Shown piece by piece: positions 10,170 to 19,020 of a stretch of DNA of 64,000 bases. The stretch comes from Bacillus sp. OxB-1 (GTDB lineage Bacteria > Bacillota > Bacilli > Bacillales_A > Planococcaceae): positions 2,801,001-2,865,000 of the forward strand of contig NZ_AP013294.1 in assembly GCF_000829195.1 (NCBI RefSeq), read 5' to 3'. The position numbers and the translations under genes were made by a program. The stretch's first letter is position 1, and every line of letters begins with the position of its first letter. Below the pieces are notes generated by a model, which did not search any database, was not told the origin of the DNA, and saw only the letters and a list, made by a program, of their open reading frames with translations.

Positions 10170-10565
10170 TTATTCTGATTCCTTTTCGAACTCGATACCG
10201 GTTATATGGATATTGACCTCTTTCGTCTCAATTGAGGTCATATGGAAGAGTGCATGGCGGATCTGTTTTTGGATTTCCGTCGCCACTGTCGGGATGGAAT
10301 AGCCATATTCCACCACGCAATAGACATCGACGACCAATCCGTCCTCTGTCCATTCCGTTTTGACACCCTTGCCATGATTCACTTTCCCGAACTTTTCCGC
10401 AACGCCTGTGGCAAAGTTCCCCGTCGTGTTTGCGACACCTTCCACTTCGGTCGTTGCAATTCCAATGATCACTTCCAGAACTTCAGGAGCCAGCTGGACG
10501 CGTCCCAGCTCGATATTTCCTGTCGAAGCTTTGCCGGCAATCGACGGTGCTGCCTTTTCAGCCAT
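10170..10565 (-). CDS. yqhY: Asp23/Gls24 family protein YqhY
   Basis: This is a 131-residue Asp23 (DUF322) protein with the typical core GRVQLAPEVLEVIIGIAT and VDVYCVVEYGYSIP, and no catalytic motif. The ATG at 10565 has GGGAGGAGG 6 nt upstream; the longer frame to 10646 runs into accC. It sits 16 nt downstream of accC. In B. subtilis, yqhY is genetically linked to acetyl-CoA carboxylase activity, and this placement fits a regulatory role in malonyl-CoA supply. Confidence 0.92.
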   Translation of the reverse strand: MAEKAAPSIAGKASTGNIELGRVQLAPEVLEVIIGIATTEVEGVANTTGNFATGVAEKFGKVNHGKGVKTEWTEDGLVVDVYCVVEYGYSIPTVATEIQKQIRHALFHMTSIETKEVNIHITGIEFEKESE

Positions 10566-10581
10566 CTGGAACCTCCTCCCA

Positions 10582-11928
10582 TCAGTCCATAATGTCGTAT
10601 TTTTCCAGGAACTTCGTATCGAAATCACCTGACTTGAACACTTCATGATCCATTAAATTCAAATGGAACGGAATAGTCGTATCGACCCCTTCGATGATGA
10701 ATTCATCCAATGCACGTTTCATCCGGGCAACCGCTTCTTCCCGCGTATTGCCGTGGACGATCAACTTCGCGACCATCGAATCATAGAACGGCGGAATCGT
10801 ATAGCCGGGATACATAGCAGAGTCGACGCGGACGCCGAAACCGCCTGGCGGCATATACATTGTCACTTTCCCTGGAGACGGCATGAAATTCTTGGATGGA
10901 TTTTCTGCGTTAATACGGCATTCAATGGCCCATCCGTCAATTTTCACATCCTCCTGGCTATAAGCAAGCTCTTCGCCTGCAGCGACTTTCAACTGCTGTT
11001 GGATCAAGTCGATGCCCGTAATCATTTCAGTGACCGGATGTTCCACTTGGATCCGCGTATTCATTTCCATGAAATAGAATTTTTGATTGATATGATCGAA
11101 AATGAATTCCACGGTCCCGGCTCCGCGATAGTTGACGGCTTGTGCAGCTTTGACCGCCGCTTCCCCCATCTCGGCACGCAGCTCAGGCGTCAACGCAGGC
11201 GATGGTGCTTCTTCGACGAGCTTCTGCATACGGCGTTGAATCGAGCAATCACGTTCTCCAAGATGGATGGCGTTCCCATATTTATCGGCTAGGACTTGCA
11301 CTTCCACGTGACGGAATACTTCGATGTACTTTTCAAGGTAGACCCCCGGATTGCCGAAAGCGGCTGCCGCTTCCTTCTGGGTGATCTTGATGCCTTTCAC
11401 CAATTCGTCTTCATCCCGCGCGACGCGAATCCCTTTTCCTCCACCGCCTGCGGTCGCTTTGATGATGACCGGGAATCCGATTTCATTTGCGACTTTCAAT
11501 GCTTCTTGTTCATCCGCAACGATACCGTCCGATCCCGGGACAATCGGCACACCCGCTTGTTCCATCGTGTCGCGTGCGACGTCTTTTGTTCCCATGCGGG
11601 AAATGGCATCCGATGTCGGACCAATGAATTCAATATTCACTTCTTCGCAAAGCTCGGCAAAGCTTGCATTTTCAGCAAGGAACCCGTAGCCGGGATGAAT
11701 GCCGTCACAACCTGTCAGTTTGGCAACACTGATGATATTCGAAAAATTCAAGTAGCTGTCTTTCGATAAACGAGGGCCGATGCAGTACGCCTCATCTGCC
11801 AGTTCCACATGCAGCGCCTCTGCATCCGCTTCCGAATAGACAGCGACCGTTTTGATGTCGAGTTCTTTACAAGCGCGGATAATTCGGACAGCGATCTCCC
11901 CGCGATTTGCGATCAATACTTTTTTCAT
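10582..11928 (-). CDS. accC: biotin carboxylase subunit of acetyl-CoA carboxylase
   Basis: AccC carboxylates biotin on AccB with ATP and bicarbonate, starting fatty-acid synthesis. Its 448 residues begin with the N-terminal fold [19 protein letters not shown]. The ATP-grasp glycine loop is [12 protein letters not shown] and the catalytic stretch is [14 protein letters not shown]. It lies between accB and yqhY, all in one direction with short gaps. Confidence 0.97.
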   Translation of the reverse strand: MKKVLIANRGEIAVRIIRACKELDIKTVAVYSEADAEALHVELADEAYCIGPRLSKDSYLNFSNIISVAKLTGCDGIHPGYGFLAENASFAELCEEVNIEFIGPTSDAISRMGTKDVARDTMEQAGVPIVPGSDGIVADEQEALKVANEIGFPVIIKATAGGGGKGIRVARDEDELVKGIKITQKEAAAAFGNPGVYLEKYIEVFRHVEVQVLADKYGNAIHLGERDCSIQRRMQKLVEEAPSPALTPELRAEMGEAAVKAAQAVNYRGAGTVEFIFDHINQKFYFMEMNTRIQVEHPVTEMITGIDLIQQQLKVAAGEELAYSQEDVKIDGWAIECRINAENPSKNFMPSPGKVTMYMPPGGFGVRVDSAMYPGYTIPPFYDSMVAKLIVHGNTREEAVARMKRALDEFIIEGVDTTIPFHLNLMDHEVFKSGDFDTKFLEKYDIMD

Positions 11929-11943
11929 AGGTCGAAATCCTCC

Positions 11944-12462
11944 TTAATTCGTTTTGACGAGGAAAAGAGGTTGTCCGTATTCAACGAGCTGGCCGTCTTT
12001 TACAAGGATTTCAACGATTTCCCCTGAAACTTCCGCTTCGATTTCATTGAATAATTTCATCGCTTCGACGATGCAAACGATGGATTCCGGGTTCACTTTG
12101 TCGCCAGCCTTGACGTAAGCAGGCGCGTCTGGTGAAGAGGCAGAATAGAATGTGCCGACCATCGGAGATGTGATTTTATGCAGATCAGCGTTATTGGCAG
12201 CCTCAGCGGCGGGCGCTGATGCTTGTGACTCTTCCTGTTTGACGGCAGGAGCCGGCTCAGCTGCTTGTCCTTGTGTCGAGTCCGCTTGTGGCTGTTGGAC
12301 CGGAACCGTCGTTGCAGGTTGTGGTACCGCCATGACCGTCGGTTGGGTTTCGCCGCCTTTTTTCAATTTAATTTTAGTGCCTTCTGCTTCGTAAGAAAAT
12401 GTTTCAATGGATGACTGATCGATGAGTTTAATGATTTCGCGGATTTCTTGAATTTTCAACAT
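11944..12462 (-). CDS. accB: biotin carboxyl carrier protein
   Basis: This is the 172-residue BCCP of acetyl-CoA carboxylase. A short N-terminal helix leads into a Pro/Ala/Gln-rich flexible linker (about 45-92) and then a lipoyl/biotinyl barrel. The biotinylation motif VEAMKLF has its Lys at position 136. It is the first gene of accB-accC-yqhY; the 160-nt gap before it follows the spoIIIAH terminator and should carry its promoter. Confidence 0.96.
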   Translation of the reverse strand: MLKIQEIREIIKLIDQSSIETFSYEAEGTKIKLKKGGETQPTVMAVPQPATTVPVQQPQADSTQGQAAEPAPAVKQEESQASAPAAEAANNADLHKITSPMVGTFYSASSPDAPAYVKAGDKVNPESIVCIVEAMKLFNEIEAEVSGEIVEILVKDGQLVEYGQPLFLVKTN

Positions 12463-12593
12463 GAATGATTCTCCTTACCTTCATTTTAATTACACCCACC
12501 ATTCATTTTAGACGTTTTAGCTTCATAATGAAATAGCAAACCTTCTTTTAATCGAATCTTCACCCAAAATGACTAAGAATTCATCCTTGGAAA

Positions 12594-12618
12594 TAAAAAA
12601 AAGACCCTTTCCAGGGCC
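12594..12618 (-). terminator. terminator after spoIIIAH
   Basis: The minus strand reads GGCCCT-GGAA-AGGGTC followed by TTTTTTT, a short GC stem with one G-T pair and a seven-T run. It separates the spoIIIA operon from accB. Confidence 0.75.
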
Positions 12619-12622
12619 TGAA

Positions 12623-13171
12623 TTATTGGGTGCCTCCCGTGAAATCGACTTGCACTTCCCCGGCATCATCCCAGCTCGTTTTCACATGATGGATAATTTG
12701 ATCCGCCATCTGCTTGGAGTGACCTTCCGTGGAAAGGACCGTCACCTTCACTTTCCCGTCCTCCGACCGTACAAACGCGTCGGTATAGCCGAGTGCTTTA
12801 ATCTCCATTTCGAGCAATGCTTCCGTCGTGGATAGTTTCGATAATGCAGCCATCTCTTCGTACGCCGAATTCTTTTGTTCTGCCGTGAAATCGGAGGAAG
12901 TCATTTTCGTTTCCAGTTGCTCATGGAGCTTGCTCCGTTCATTGCGGACTTCCATCCGCATCTCCTCAAATAGGACGAGTTCGGCAAAAACCGGTTTTGT
13001 CTCATCTGCAACGGTCTCTTCCGTCAGTTTGGTGGCATCGGTCGTCTCTTTCGTGAAGATGGCCATCCCGTCGAACGGCATCGGCGCCCGTTCTTTTACA
13101 TAGTAAATGGAGATGACGGCGACCAAGCTTAGCAATGTCAAAAACCAGACTGTTCTCTTATTCGTTTTCAT
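12623..13171 (-). CDS. spoIIIAH: stage III sporulation protein AH
   Basis: SpoIIIAH is the mother-cell half of the SpoIIQ-SpoIIIAH channel joining mother cell and forespore. Its 182 residues comprise one N-terminal membrane helix (about 8-24), an extended linker, and a C-terminal YscJ/FliF-like domain (about 85-175, including ALGYTDAFV and the helix ADQIIHHVKTSW). The start overlaps spoIIIAG by 14 nt. Length is slightly below the B. subtilis protein (218). Confidence 0.92.
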   Translation of the reverse strand: MKTNKRTVWFLTLLSLVAVISIYYVKERAPMPFDGMAIFTKETTDATKLTEETVADETKPVFAELVLFEEMRMEVRNERSKLHEQLETKMTSSDFTAEQKNSAYEEMAALSKLSTTEALLEMEIKALGYTDAFVRSEDGKVKVTVLSTEGHSKQMADQIIHHVKTSWDDAGEVQVDFTGGTQ

Positions 13172-13619
13172 TCGTACTCCCCCTTTTCTTCATTTCAACG
13201 ATGACGATGCGATGTTCTGGCAACTGGAGGACAGCCGATAGGATCCTCGATAGTTCACTACGTAGTTTGAAATCTTCAGCACCTTCCGCGATGACTAAAA
13301 TACCTTGCAATTCACTTCCTTTTTTTCCCGACGTCCCGGACAGGGAGAAATAATCGGTCAGAGGAGCGGATGTCCCATTGTTATCATGATGGAAGTAGAT
13401 CGACACTTCCCCGATCCCTTCGATTTCCTTCAGCGCCTCTTTTAGCGTAGAAAATTCTTTGCTCTCCTCCTTCCCCTCCCCGATCCCGCCAAGTTTTGGA
13501 TTGATGAGAAAGATGACGAAGATCATAAAGGTCCCGAGAAGAATGGTCTGCATTTTTTTCGATAATTTCTTCATAATCTCACCATTTTCATTCATTGAGC
13601 CTGTTGTATGACCTGTCAT
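13158..13619 (-). CDS. spoIIIAG: stage III sporulation protein AG, short form
   Basis: SpoIIIAG forms a large ring in the SpoIIIA-SpoIIQ complex. One membrane helix (about 22-40) leads to a ring-building motif domain with IEGIGEVSIYF, then LQGILVIAEGAEDFKLRSEL and PEHRIVIVEMKK. It has about 153 residues against 229 in B. subtilis; much of the periplasmic linker and beta-region is missing. The start is uncertain. AAGGAG upstream serves an ATG-GAT-CAT-TGA mini-frame whose TGA overlaps the ATG at 13619. A later ATG with GGTGAG nearby is also possible. Confidence 0.85.
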   Translation of the reverse strand: MTGHTTGSMNENGEIMKKLSKKMQTILLGTFMIFVIFLINPKLGGIGEGKEESKEFSTLKEALKEIEGIGEVSIYFHHDNNGTSAPLTDYFSLSGTSGKKGSELQGILVIAEGAEDFKLRSELSRILSAVLQLPEHRIVIVEMKKRGSTNENE

Positions 13620-13641
13620 CAATGATCCATTTTATGCTCCT

Positions 13642-13821
13642 TCAGAGGAACCTATGACCAAATATCGAAAAGAACGATTGAAGAATCCAGATGCCGACTG
13701 CAATTTTAATGAGCGGGATGAATTCTTCTTCTTTATCATCGGGCAATAGCAAAAGAAGAAAGGACGAGAAAACGGATATCAATAAGATGCCGATCAGAAA
13801 GATTCCATAGCCCGACCTCAT
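13642..13821 (-). CDS. spoIIIAF: SpoIIIAF-like 59-residue membrane protein
   Basis: This small gene sits between spoIIIAE and spoIIIAG. Its ATG overlaps the spoIIIAE stop (ATGA) and it ends at TGA 13642. The product has two hydrophobic helices (about 7-26 and 36-56) joined by a short acidic loop PDDKEEE. This matches only the N-terminal membrane part of SpoIIIAF; the B. subtilis protein has about 206 residues with a soluble domain. Position and topology support the assignment; sequence evidence alone is modest. It is either a natural reduced form or a truncated gene. Confidence 0.65.
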   Translation of the reverse strand: MRSGYGIFLIGILLISVFSSFLLLLLPDDKEEEFIPLIKIAVGIWILQSFFSIFGHRFL

Positions 13822-14717
13822 TTCATCGTAGTGAATAACTTGATGAAGACGATGGACACCAGGGATGTGTAGATGAAGGCAAACGAGATCAGAAACGATA
13901 CAGCGCAGAGGACAAACAACGTTTTACCGATATCATCCAAAATACCTGCTATATCCTCATCCGCAAACGGTTCGATCAATGCCGCAGTCCACCGGTAAAA
14001 AAAAGCGACGATGAGTGTCTTGAGGGAAGGAACGAGCGCGACGGTCCAAACCGTGACCATCATCCACCCCCCCGCAAAGACGCTGGCCCCCGAAGAATAC
14101 CGACCCATCGTCCCGATCGTATCGGTCATGAAGGAACCGATGAGAGGGATATTCTGGCGGATCAATTCTCTCACCGGTTCACTTGTCAAACCGGAAATCG
14201 CCCAAGACATCGTCCCGCCGGCTGTTATGAAAATTGAATAGGTCGCCACCGTCGCCGAAACTACAGCGAGAAGAGTTGTCCGCACCATGTCCGCCATTCG
14301 GCTGAACGGCACATCGGGAAGCAATCGGGAAATCAAATCGAACAGGAAAGTCGCCGTCAATAAGGGAATCAATAGACGTTCTGCCAAAACGACCGCTCCG
14401 TTTGCAAACAGCAGCATCGCCGGCTGGAAATTGAGCAAGCCGAATGCCCCGCCCGCCATCACCATACCTGCAGACAAAACCGGGTAGATCGAAATGAAAA
14501 TCAAGGAAATCGAACGTGCGATATCCCGGATCAAATCAAGGTGGCCCATAGCCGGCTGCAGGGCAACGCTGACAATTAGGATGATGAGCAGGATCCTCGT
14601 CCATTTTGAAAAGGAAGGAAACAAAAAGTCGGCCATTAATGCCATGAAAGCCGAAATGATGATGATGGCGAAACTGGACAGGACCGTTCCCAGTATAGTT
14701 TCGATGAATGCAATCAT
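13818..14717 (-). CDS. spoIIIAE: stage III sporulation protein AE, short form
   Basis: This is a polytopic membrane protein of the SpoIIIA export-like complex, 299 residues with about 7-8 hydrophobic helices. The family-typical ending is near FFYRWTAALIEPFADEDI and VLCAVSFLISFAFIY. Compared with B. subtilis (399) it lacks roughly the first 85-100 residues, including the signal peptide and N-terminal extracytoplasmic segment. It lies between spoIIIAD and the small spoIIIAF. Confidence 0.88.
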   Translation of the reverse strand: MIAFIETILGTVLSSFAIIIISAFMALMADFLFPSFSKWTRILLIILIVSVALQPAMGHLDLIRDIARSISLIFISIYPVLSAGMVMAGGAFGLLNFQPAMLLFANGAVVLAERLLIPLLTATFLFDLISRLLPDVPFSRMADMVRTTLLAVVSATVATYSIFITAGGTMSWAISGLTSEPVRELIRQNIPLIGSFMTDTIGTMGRYSSGASVFAGGWMMVTVWTVALVPSLKTLIVAFFYRWTAALIEPFADEDIAGILDDIGKTLFVLCAVSFLISFAFIYTSLVSIVFIKLFTTMK

Positions 14718-14732
14718 GGAGGCATCTTCCGA

Positions 14733-15131
14733 TCATTTAGAAATGAGTGAAGTCAATATTTCGATTAAACTGGATGTCTGCGGAATCCATAACGTCAAGA
14801 TCGCTAGTTTCACCACGAAATGAGATAGGGCCGCCAGTGAACGGTAGCCCGCCTCTTCAATATGGCGCGCAATCAAATCCGAGAGGAAAAAGAGGATCGC
14901 ACTGCCGATCAGCAACTTGGCGAACGGATCGGGAAGCGGTTGGAATAATTGGATATAGGTCTTAGTAAACGGAATGATGATGACGAGTAGCGATTGGAAT
15001 AAAAAGAAGAAAAACAGCACCGTATATAACAACGGATGGAGTTTCGGCACAGCGAACGACAAAAGCAGCAGGACGAGAAACACAAGGATGACATAAAATA
15101 AGGTGGCCATCAAACCGACATCGACAGCCAT
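14733..15131 (-). CDS. spoIIIAD: stage III sporulation protein AD
   Basis: The product has 132 residues and four hydrophobic helices, the length of B. subtilis SpoIIIAD (133). SpoIIIAC/AD-type elements recur at LSDLIARHIEEAGYRSLA and LAILTLWIPQTSSLIE. It overlaps spoIIIAC by 22 nt. A second ATG inside (at 15110) overlaps the spoIIIAC TGA and could be an alternative, coupled start. Confidence 0.88.
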   Translation of the reverse strand: MAVDVGLMATLFYVILVFLVLLLLSFAVPKLHPLLYTVLFFFFLFQSLLVIIIPFTKTYIQLFQPLPDPFAKLLIGSAILFFLSDLIARHIEEAGYRSLAALSHFVVKLAILTLWIPQTSSLIEILTSLISK

Positions 15132-15319
15132 TGGAAAAATTCCACGATTTCCGTAAAAAAGATTTTTAAGAACCGCAGCATTTCGGCTGTAATATAAAGA
15201 TAGGCGAGAAGGAACAGGAAAAAGGAGAATTCCTTTTTGCCGGTTTGTTCGAAGAAGATATGAAGGATGCCGATCACAAGCCCGATCCCGGCAATCCGTA
15301 GCAAGTCATTCAATTCCAT
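15110..15319 (-). CDS. spoIIIAC: stage III sporulation protein AC
   Basis: The product has 69 residues and two membrane helices, with IAGIGLVIGILHIFFEQTGK, the SpoIIIAC N-terminal pattern. It is the first gene of the operon here. The roughly 100 nt to efp hold only a terminator, so spoIIIAA (ATPase) and spoIIIAB, which precede spoIIIAC in B. subtilis, are absent from this locus. Confidence 0.9.
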   Translation of the reverse strand: MELNDLLRIAGIGLVIGILHIFFEQTGKKEFSFFLFLLAYLYITAEMLRFLKIFFTEIVEFFQWLSMSV

Positions 15320-15372
15320 CCGGTACTCCCCCCATTGCCTTATCTTATGAGGAGTGTTCGAGGACTAGAACA

Positions 15373-15411
15373 CAAAAAAACACCCCTCAGCCCAATTGGG
15401 AAAGGAGTGTT
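15373..15411 (-). terminator. terminator of efp
   Basis: The minus strand has ACACTCCT pairing with AGGGGTGT (one G-T) around a loop that can itself form CCCAATTGGG, followed by TTTTTTT. It separates efp from the spoIIIA operon. Confidence 0.85.
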
Positions 15412-15425
15412 CGATAATGGGCTTC

Positions 15426-15983
15426 TTATGCCCGTGAAACGTATTCGCCTTCTTCTGTGTTAATGATCAGCTTATCACCCGTGTTGACGAAGAATGGAAC
15501 TTGGACGATGAGGCCGGTTTCCATTTTGGCCGGTTTCGAGCCGCCGCTCGCCGTATCGCCCTTGATGCCTGGTTCCGTTTCGATGACTTCGAGCGTCACC
15601 GTGACTGGAAGTTCGACGCCTAAGACTTCATCTTTATAGGAGACGATATGAACTTCCATATTTTCTTTCAAGTATTTCAATTCTTCTTCGATTTGTTTGG
15701 AAGGCAATTCGATCTGTTCGTAGGATTCGTTGTCCATGAATACATGATCGTCTCCGTTGGCATACAAGTATTGCATGCGGCGGTTGTCGATCTGTGCCTT
15801 CTCCACTTTCTCTCCCGCACGGAATGTCTTTTCATTGACGTTGCCGGAACGGAGGTTACGCAATTTCGAACGGACGAAGGCTGCTCCTTTTCCTGGTTTC
15901 ACGTGTTGGAAATCGATGACACGCCAGATGTCGCCGTCAAATTCAATGGTCAGGCCAGTTTTAAATTCGTTTACTGAAATCAT
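15426..15983 (-). CDS. efp: translation elongation factor P
   Basis: EF-P relieves ribosome stalling at polyproline stretches. The 185 residues form three barrel domains. The modifiable Lys is at position 32 in [10 protein letters not shown]. The C-terminal signature runs [16 protein letters not shown] and [15 protein letters not shown]. It lies 25 nt after the yqhT peptidase gene, as in Bacillus. Confidence 0.98.
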   Translation of the reverse strand: MISVNEFKTGLTIEFDGDIWRVIDFQHVKPGKGAAFVRSKLRNLRSGNVNEKTFRAGEKVEKAQIDNRRMQYLYANGDDHVFMDNESYEQIELPSKQIEEELKYLKENMEVHIVSYKDEVLGVELPVTVTLEVIETEPGIKGDTASGGSKPAKMETGLIVQVPFFVNTGDKLIINTEEGEYVSRA

Positions 15984-16008
15984 TATGATTCCTCCATTTG
16001 TTTAATAG

Positions 16009-17067
16009 TTATAAGATGAGAAGTTGTTTGGTGGAATGCGTCAGTCGTTCATTGCCCGTCTCCGTTATGATGATATCATCCTCGATCCGGACGCCTCCGA
16101 TGCCGGGCAGGTAAATTCCCGGTTCCACCGTGACGGCCATATTCGGTTGGAGCACCGCATCCGAACGGAAGGAAAGAGTAGGCCCTTCATGCACTTCAAG
16201 ACCAATACCATGGCCAGTTGAATGGCCGAACGCTTCGCCATACCCTTTGGATATAATATAATCCCGGGCGATTGCATCCGCTTCGATCCCTGTCATGCCC
16301 GGCTTGATTTTTCGCAATGCCAGTTCCTGTGCCGCTAACGTGATGTCGTAAATTTTTTTCATTTTGACCGAAGGCTCTCCAACAGCAACAGTACGTGTGA
16401 TATCTGATATATACCCTTCATAGTACGCACCGTAATCCAACGTCACGAGTTCTCCCGATTCGATCACTTTATCCGTTGCCACGCCATGAGGCAATGCCCC
16501 ACGCGATCCCGATGCGACAATCGTGTCAAAAGAGGAGGATGCGGCGCCGAGCTTACGCATGAAAAACTCCAGTTCATTGGAGACCTCGAGTTCAGTCACG
16601 CCTGGTTTGATGAATTTGCAAATATGGCTAAATGCTTCATCTGCGATGTGGGCCGCTTTTTTCAAAATGGCAATTTCAGCTTCCGTTTTGATGAGCCGCA
16701 GCTTCTCCACTACGCCCGATACCGGTTTCAGCTCAGCGGCGACTTGTTGATCATACAATTCGAACATGCCGTATGTGAGATCGTCCTTTTCAAACCCCAA
16801 TGTCTGTAAGTTCATTAACTTTGCCTGATTGGCCACTTCGCCGATCACTGTTTTCGAGTGTTGGACAATGCGGTACCCTTCCACCTGCTTTTCCGCCTGC
16901 TCCATATAGCGGAAATCTGTGATAAAAACAGCATCCTCCGCCGAAACGACGGCGACCCCGGCTGTACCTGTAAAGCCGGTCAAATAACGCCGATTATACG
17001 GATTCGTGATGAGCAACGCATCGAGTTTCTGCTCTTGAAGAAGTTGACGCAGTTTCGTCAATTTCAC
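16009..17067 (-). CDS. yqhT: M24 Xaa-Pro aminopeptidase (YqhT)
   Basis: This is a creatinase-fold metallopeptidase that removes residues before proline. The creatinase N-domain (about 1-125) starts KLTKLRQLLQEQKLDALLIT. The M24 domain carries metal ligands in VTLDYGAYYEGYISDITRT (two Asp), GHSTGHGIGLEVHEGP (His) and the Glu of TVEPGIYLPG and GGVRIEDD. The open frame begins at 17313. However, GTG 17067 with AAAGGGG about 9 nt upstream gives 352 residues, matching B. subtilis YqhT (353). Confidence 0.93.
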   Translation of the reverse strand: MKLTKLRQLLQEQKLDALLITNPYNRRYLTGFTGTAGVAVVSAEDAVFITDFRYMEQAEKQVEGYRIVQHSKTVIGEVANQAKLMNLQTLGFEKDDLTYGMFELYDQQVAAELKPVSGVVEKLRLIKTEAEIAILKKAAHIADEAFSHICKFIKPGVTELEVSNELEFFMRKLGAASSSFDTIVASGSRGALPHGVATDKVIESGELVTLDYGAYYEGYISDITRTVAVGEPSVKMKKIYDITLAAQELALRKIKPGMTGIEADAIARDYIISKGYGEAFGHSTGHGIGLEVHEGPTLSFRSDAVLQPNMAVTVEPGIYLPGIGGVRIEDDIIITETGNERLTHSTKQLLIL

Positions 17068-17340
17068 GATTGCATACCCCTTTTCCCTATTTTCCAGATC
17101 CGGCGAGTCCCTTGCTATGTATATCGGCAATCGGGAATGAAACGCCAGCCGCAAGATCTGTAACCAGCCATCATCCCTGCCGTTATTGACAGTGCCTTGT
17201 TCCATGGTCAAGTTTTCCAGATGTCGACTCCGCGTCCAGGTTGTGGAAGGGACCTGACTTAGACAGAGGCAAACGCTCACACGCCGCCCCATTCCTACCT
17301 TTTCCTTTTTCATTTTAACACATCCGAAATTGGTGGCAAC
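17068..17340. other. gap where aroQ (yqhS) lies in B. subtilis
   Basis: In this 273-nt stretch one minus frame stays open as an apparent N-terminal extension of YqhT. It has no recognisable domain and no ribosome site. No 3-dehydroquinate dehydratase motif is visible in any minus frame, so the yqhS gene usually found here is missing. It probably holds the yqhT-efp promoter. Confidence 0.5.
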
Positions 17341-17772
17341 TCATTTCGTTTCATGAGCTGAAAGTTTCTTCATCACGACCGCCGTTTCCGTAATAAATCG
17401 GATGATGATGGCCATGACCGCGAAAAACGGGATGGACACCGATTGGACTGCTTTTTTTAACGTCTCTGGCGTACCGATGCTCCACTCGATCGAAATCACT
17501 ACAATAATTCCGATCAGGAGTGCAGTAACCACGGTCGGAATGGATGTAGTAAAGGAAACAGCGATATACAGGATCATATAAGAAATGAGTAGAATTAGGA
17601 ACAGCAAAGCCCATTTTATGAAAGGATGGGCGCCTTCCGAGAAAAAAACCCATCCCTTCGCCCATCCGACGGGCGACCATTCGATGAAATTGAAAAAATG
17701 GAGAAATTTAAGCGCACACGCTGTTCCAAGAGCCGCGATGAATGAAGTCCAAAAGAATGTTTGATTGATCAT
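17341..17772 (-). CDS. yqhR: YqhR-type membrane protein
   Basis: This is an integral membrane protein of about 143 residues with four hydrophobic helices (ALGTACALKFLHFF, KWALLFLILLISYMILY, VVTALLIGIIVVISI, FFAVMAIIIRFI). The ATG at 17772 follows a purine-rich GGAGAGGAGG site; the longer frame to 17943 crosses the divergent yqhQ promoter. Its place beside yqhT and divergent yqhQ matches B. subtilis yqhR. Function is unknown. Confidence 0.82.
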   Translation of the reverse strand: MINQTFFWTSFIAALGTACALKFLHFFNFIEWSPVGWAKGWVFFSEGAHPFIKWALLFLILLISYMILYIAVSFTTSIPTVVTALLIGIIVVISIEWSIGTPETLKKAVQSVSIPFFAVMAIIIRFITETAVVMKKLSAHETK

Positions 17773-17888
17773 ACCTTCCCTCCTCTCCAAAGTGTCGGGC
17801 GGAACCAAACTTTTTAAACCTATTTGTGGAGAGAGCCTGTTTTTTTTAGTACAATGAAAACAGTTCGGAAACTGACAGGAAAGAAAGT

Positions 17889-18881
17889 GTGGGTAACTAT
17901 ATGGGAAAATCACAACAGCCTCCCGCTTATGGGGGACAGGCATTGATAGAAGGGGTCATGTTTGGGGGCAAGAAGGACACCGTTACGGCCATCCGCCGAA
18001 AGGACGGTTCCATAGACTACTTTCATGTTCCGAAAGAACAAAAGCCTTTTGCGGCGAAGTTGAAAAAAGTTCCTTTTCTCCGAGGGATTGTGGCGTTGAT
18101 CGAGTCGGCGGGCATCGGATCACGCCATCTGACATTTTCCAGCGAGCGCTATGACCTCATGCCTGGAGAAGAAGAGGAAGTCGTCGCGGAGGAGCCTTCC
18201 AAATTAGCGATGGTCCTGGGCGTCGCCGCAGTCGGTGTGTTATCTTTCCTATTTGGAAAATTTGTATTTACATTAGTCCCTGTTTTTCTGGCGGAACTGA
18301 TGCAGCCGATCGCATCCGGCAAGACAGCTCAAATTCTTCTAGAGAGCTTGTTCAAACTGATTTTATTGCTGACGTACATTTCGCTAATTTCCATGACGCC
18401 GCTCATCAAACGGGTCTTCCAATATCACGGAGCGGAACACAAAGTCATCAACGCGTATGAAAATCGCATGCCGCTCACTGTCGAAAACGTCCAAGCCCAG
18501 TCCAGGCTGCACTATCGATGCGGAAGCAGTTTCATTTTGTTCACGGTCATTGTCGGGATGTTTATCTACTTCCTTGTGCCAACCGATCCGTTCTGGCTAC
18601 GCGTCGTGAACCGGATTCTTTTGATCCCGGTTGTGCTTGGCATCTCGTTTGAAGTGCTGCAAGTGACGAACATGGTCCGCAACGTGCCCGTTTTGAAATA
18701 TTTGGGCTATCCGGGTTTATGGCTTCAACTGTTGACGACGAAAGAACCGGATGACAGTCAAGTCGAAGTGGCCATCGCCTCATTCGAGAAATTGCTCGAA
18801 GTCGAAGAGCATGGCGTGGAAGTATTGGAAAAGCCCGAGTTGGACATGGCAGCCGATTCGGACACGGCAATTTTGAATTGA
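17889..18881 (+). CDS. yqhQ: DUF1385 membrane protein YqhQ
   Basis: The 330 residues open with AYGGQALIEGVMFGGKKDT. Several membrane helices (about 105-175 and 215-260) follow, with the conserved FQYHGAEHKVINAYE, a possible metal-binding His motif. The acidic tail ends in AADSDTAILN. The GTG start has AGGA 6 nt upstream; an in-frame ATG at 17901 is an alternative. It is transcribed divergently from yqhR. Biochemical function is not established. Confidence 0.9.
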   Translation: MGNYMGKSQQPPAYGGQALIEGVMFGGKKDTVTAIRRKDGSIDYFHVPKEQKPFAAKLKKVPFLRGIVALIESAGIGSRHLTFSSERYDLMPGEEEEVVAEEPSKLAMVLGVAAVGVLSFLFGKFVFTLVPVFLAELMQPIASGKTAQILLESLFKLILLLTYISLISMTPLIKRVFQYHGAEHKVINAYENRMPLTVENVQAQSRLHYRCGSSFILFTVIVGMFIYFLVPTDPFWLRVVNRILLIPVVLGISFEVLQVTNMVRNVPVLKYLGYPGLWLQLLTTKEPDDSQVEVAIASFEKLLEVEEHGVEVLEKPELDMAADSDTAILN

Positions 18882-18890
18882 TATAGTAAA

Positions 18891-18922
18891 AGGAGCGGAA
18901 CCCTTTGGGCGACGCTCTTTTT
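18891..18922 (+). terminator. terminator of yqhQ
   Basis: GAGCG/CGCTC stem with a 15-nt loop followed by CTTTTT, 10 nt after the yqhQ stop. Confidence 0.65.
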
Positions 18923-19020
18923 CATTTACTGCACTTCAATTTTAAAAGCATAGAACGCATCGCCATGTGAATGATTCCCATCGTCATTGATAAGAGGTAG
19001 ACGGCCTGGAGGGCGTAAAG

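Noticed and set aside
17068-17313. N-terminal extension of the YqhT peptidase
   Set aside because: No ribosome site or conserved sequence; the GTG at 17067 gives the family length.
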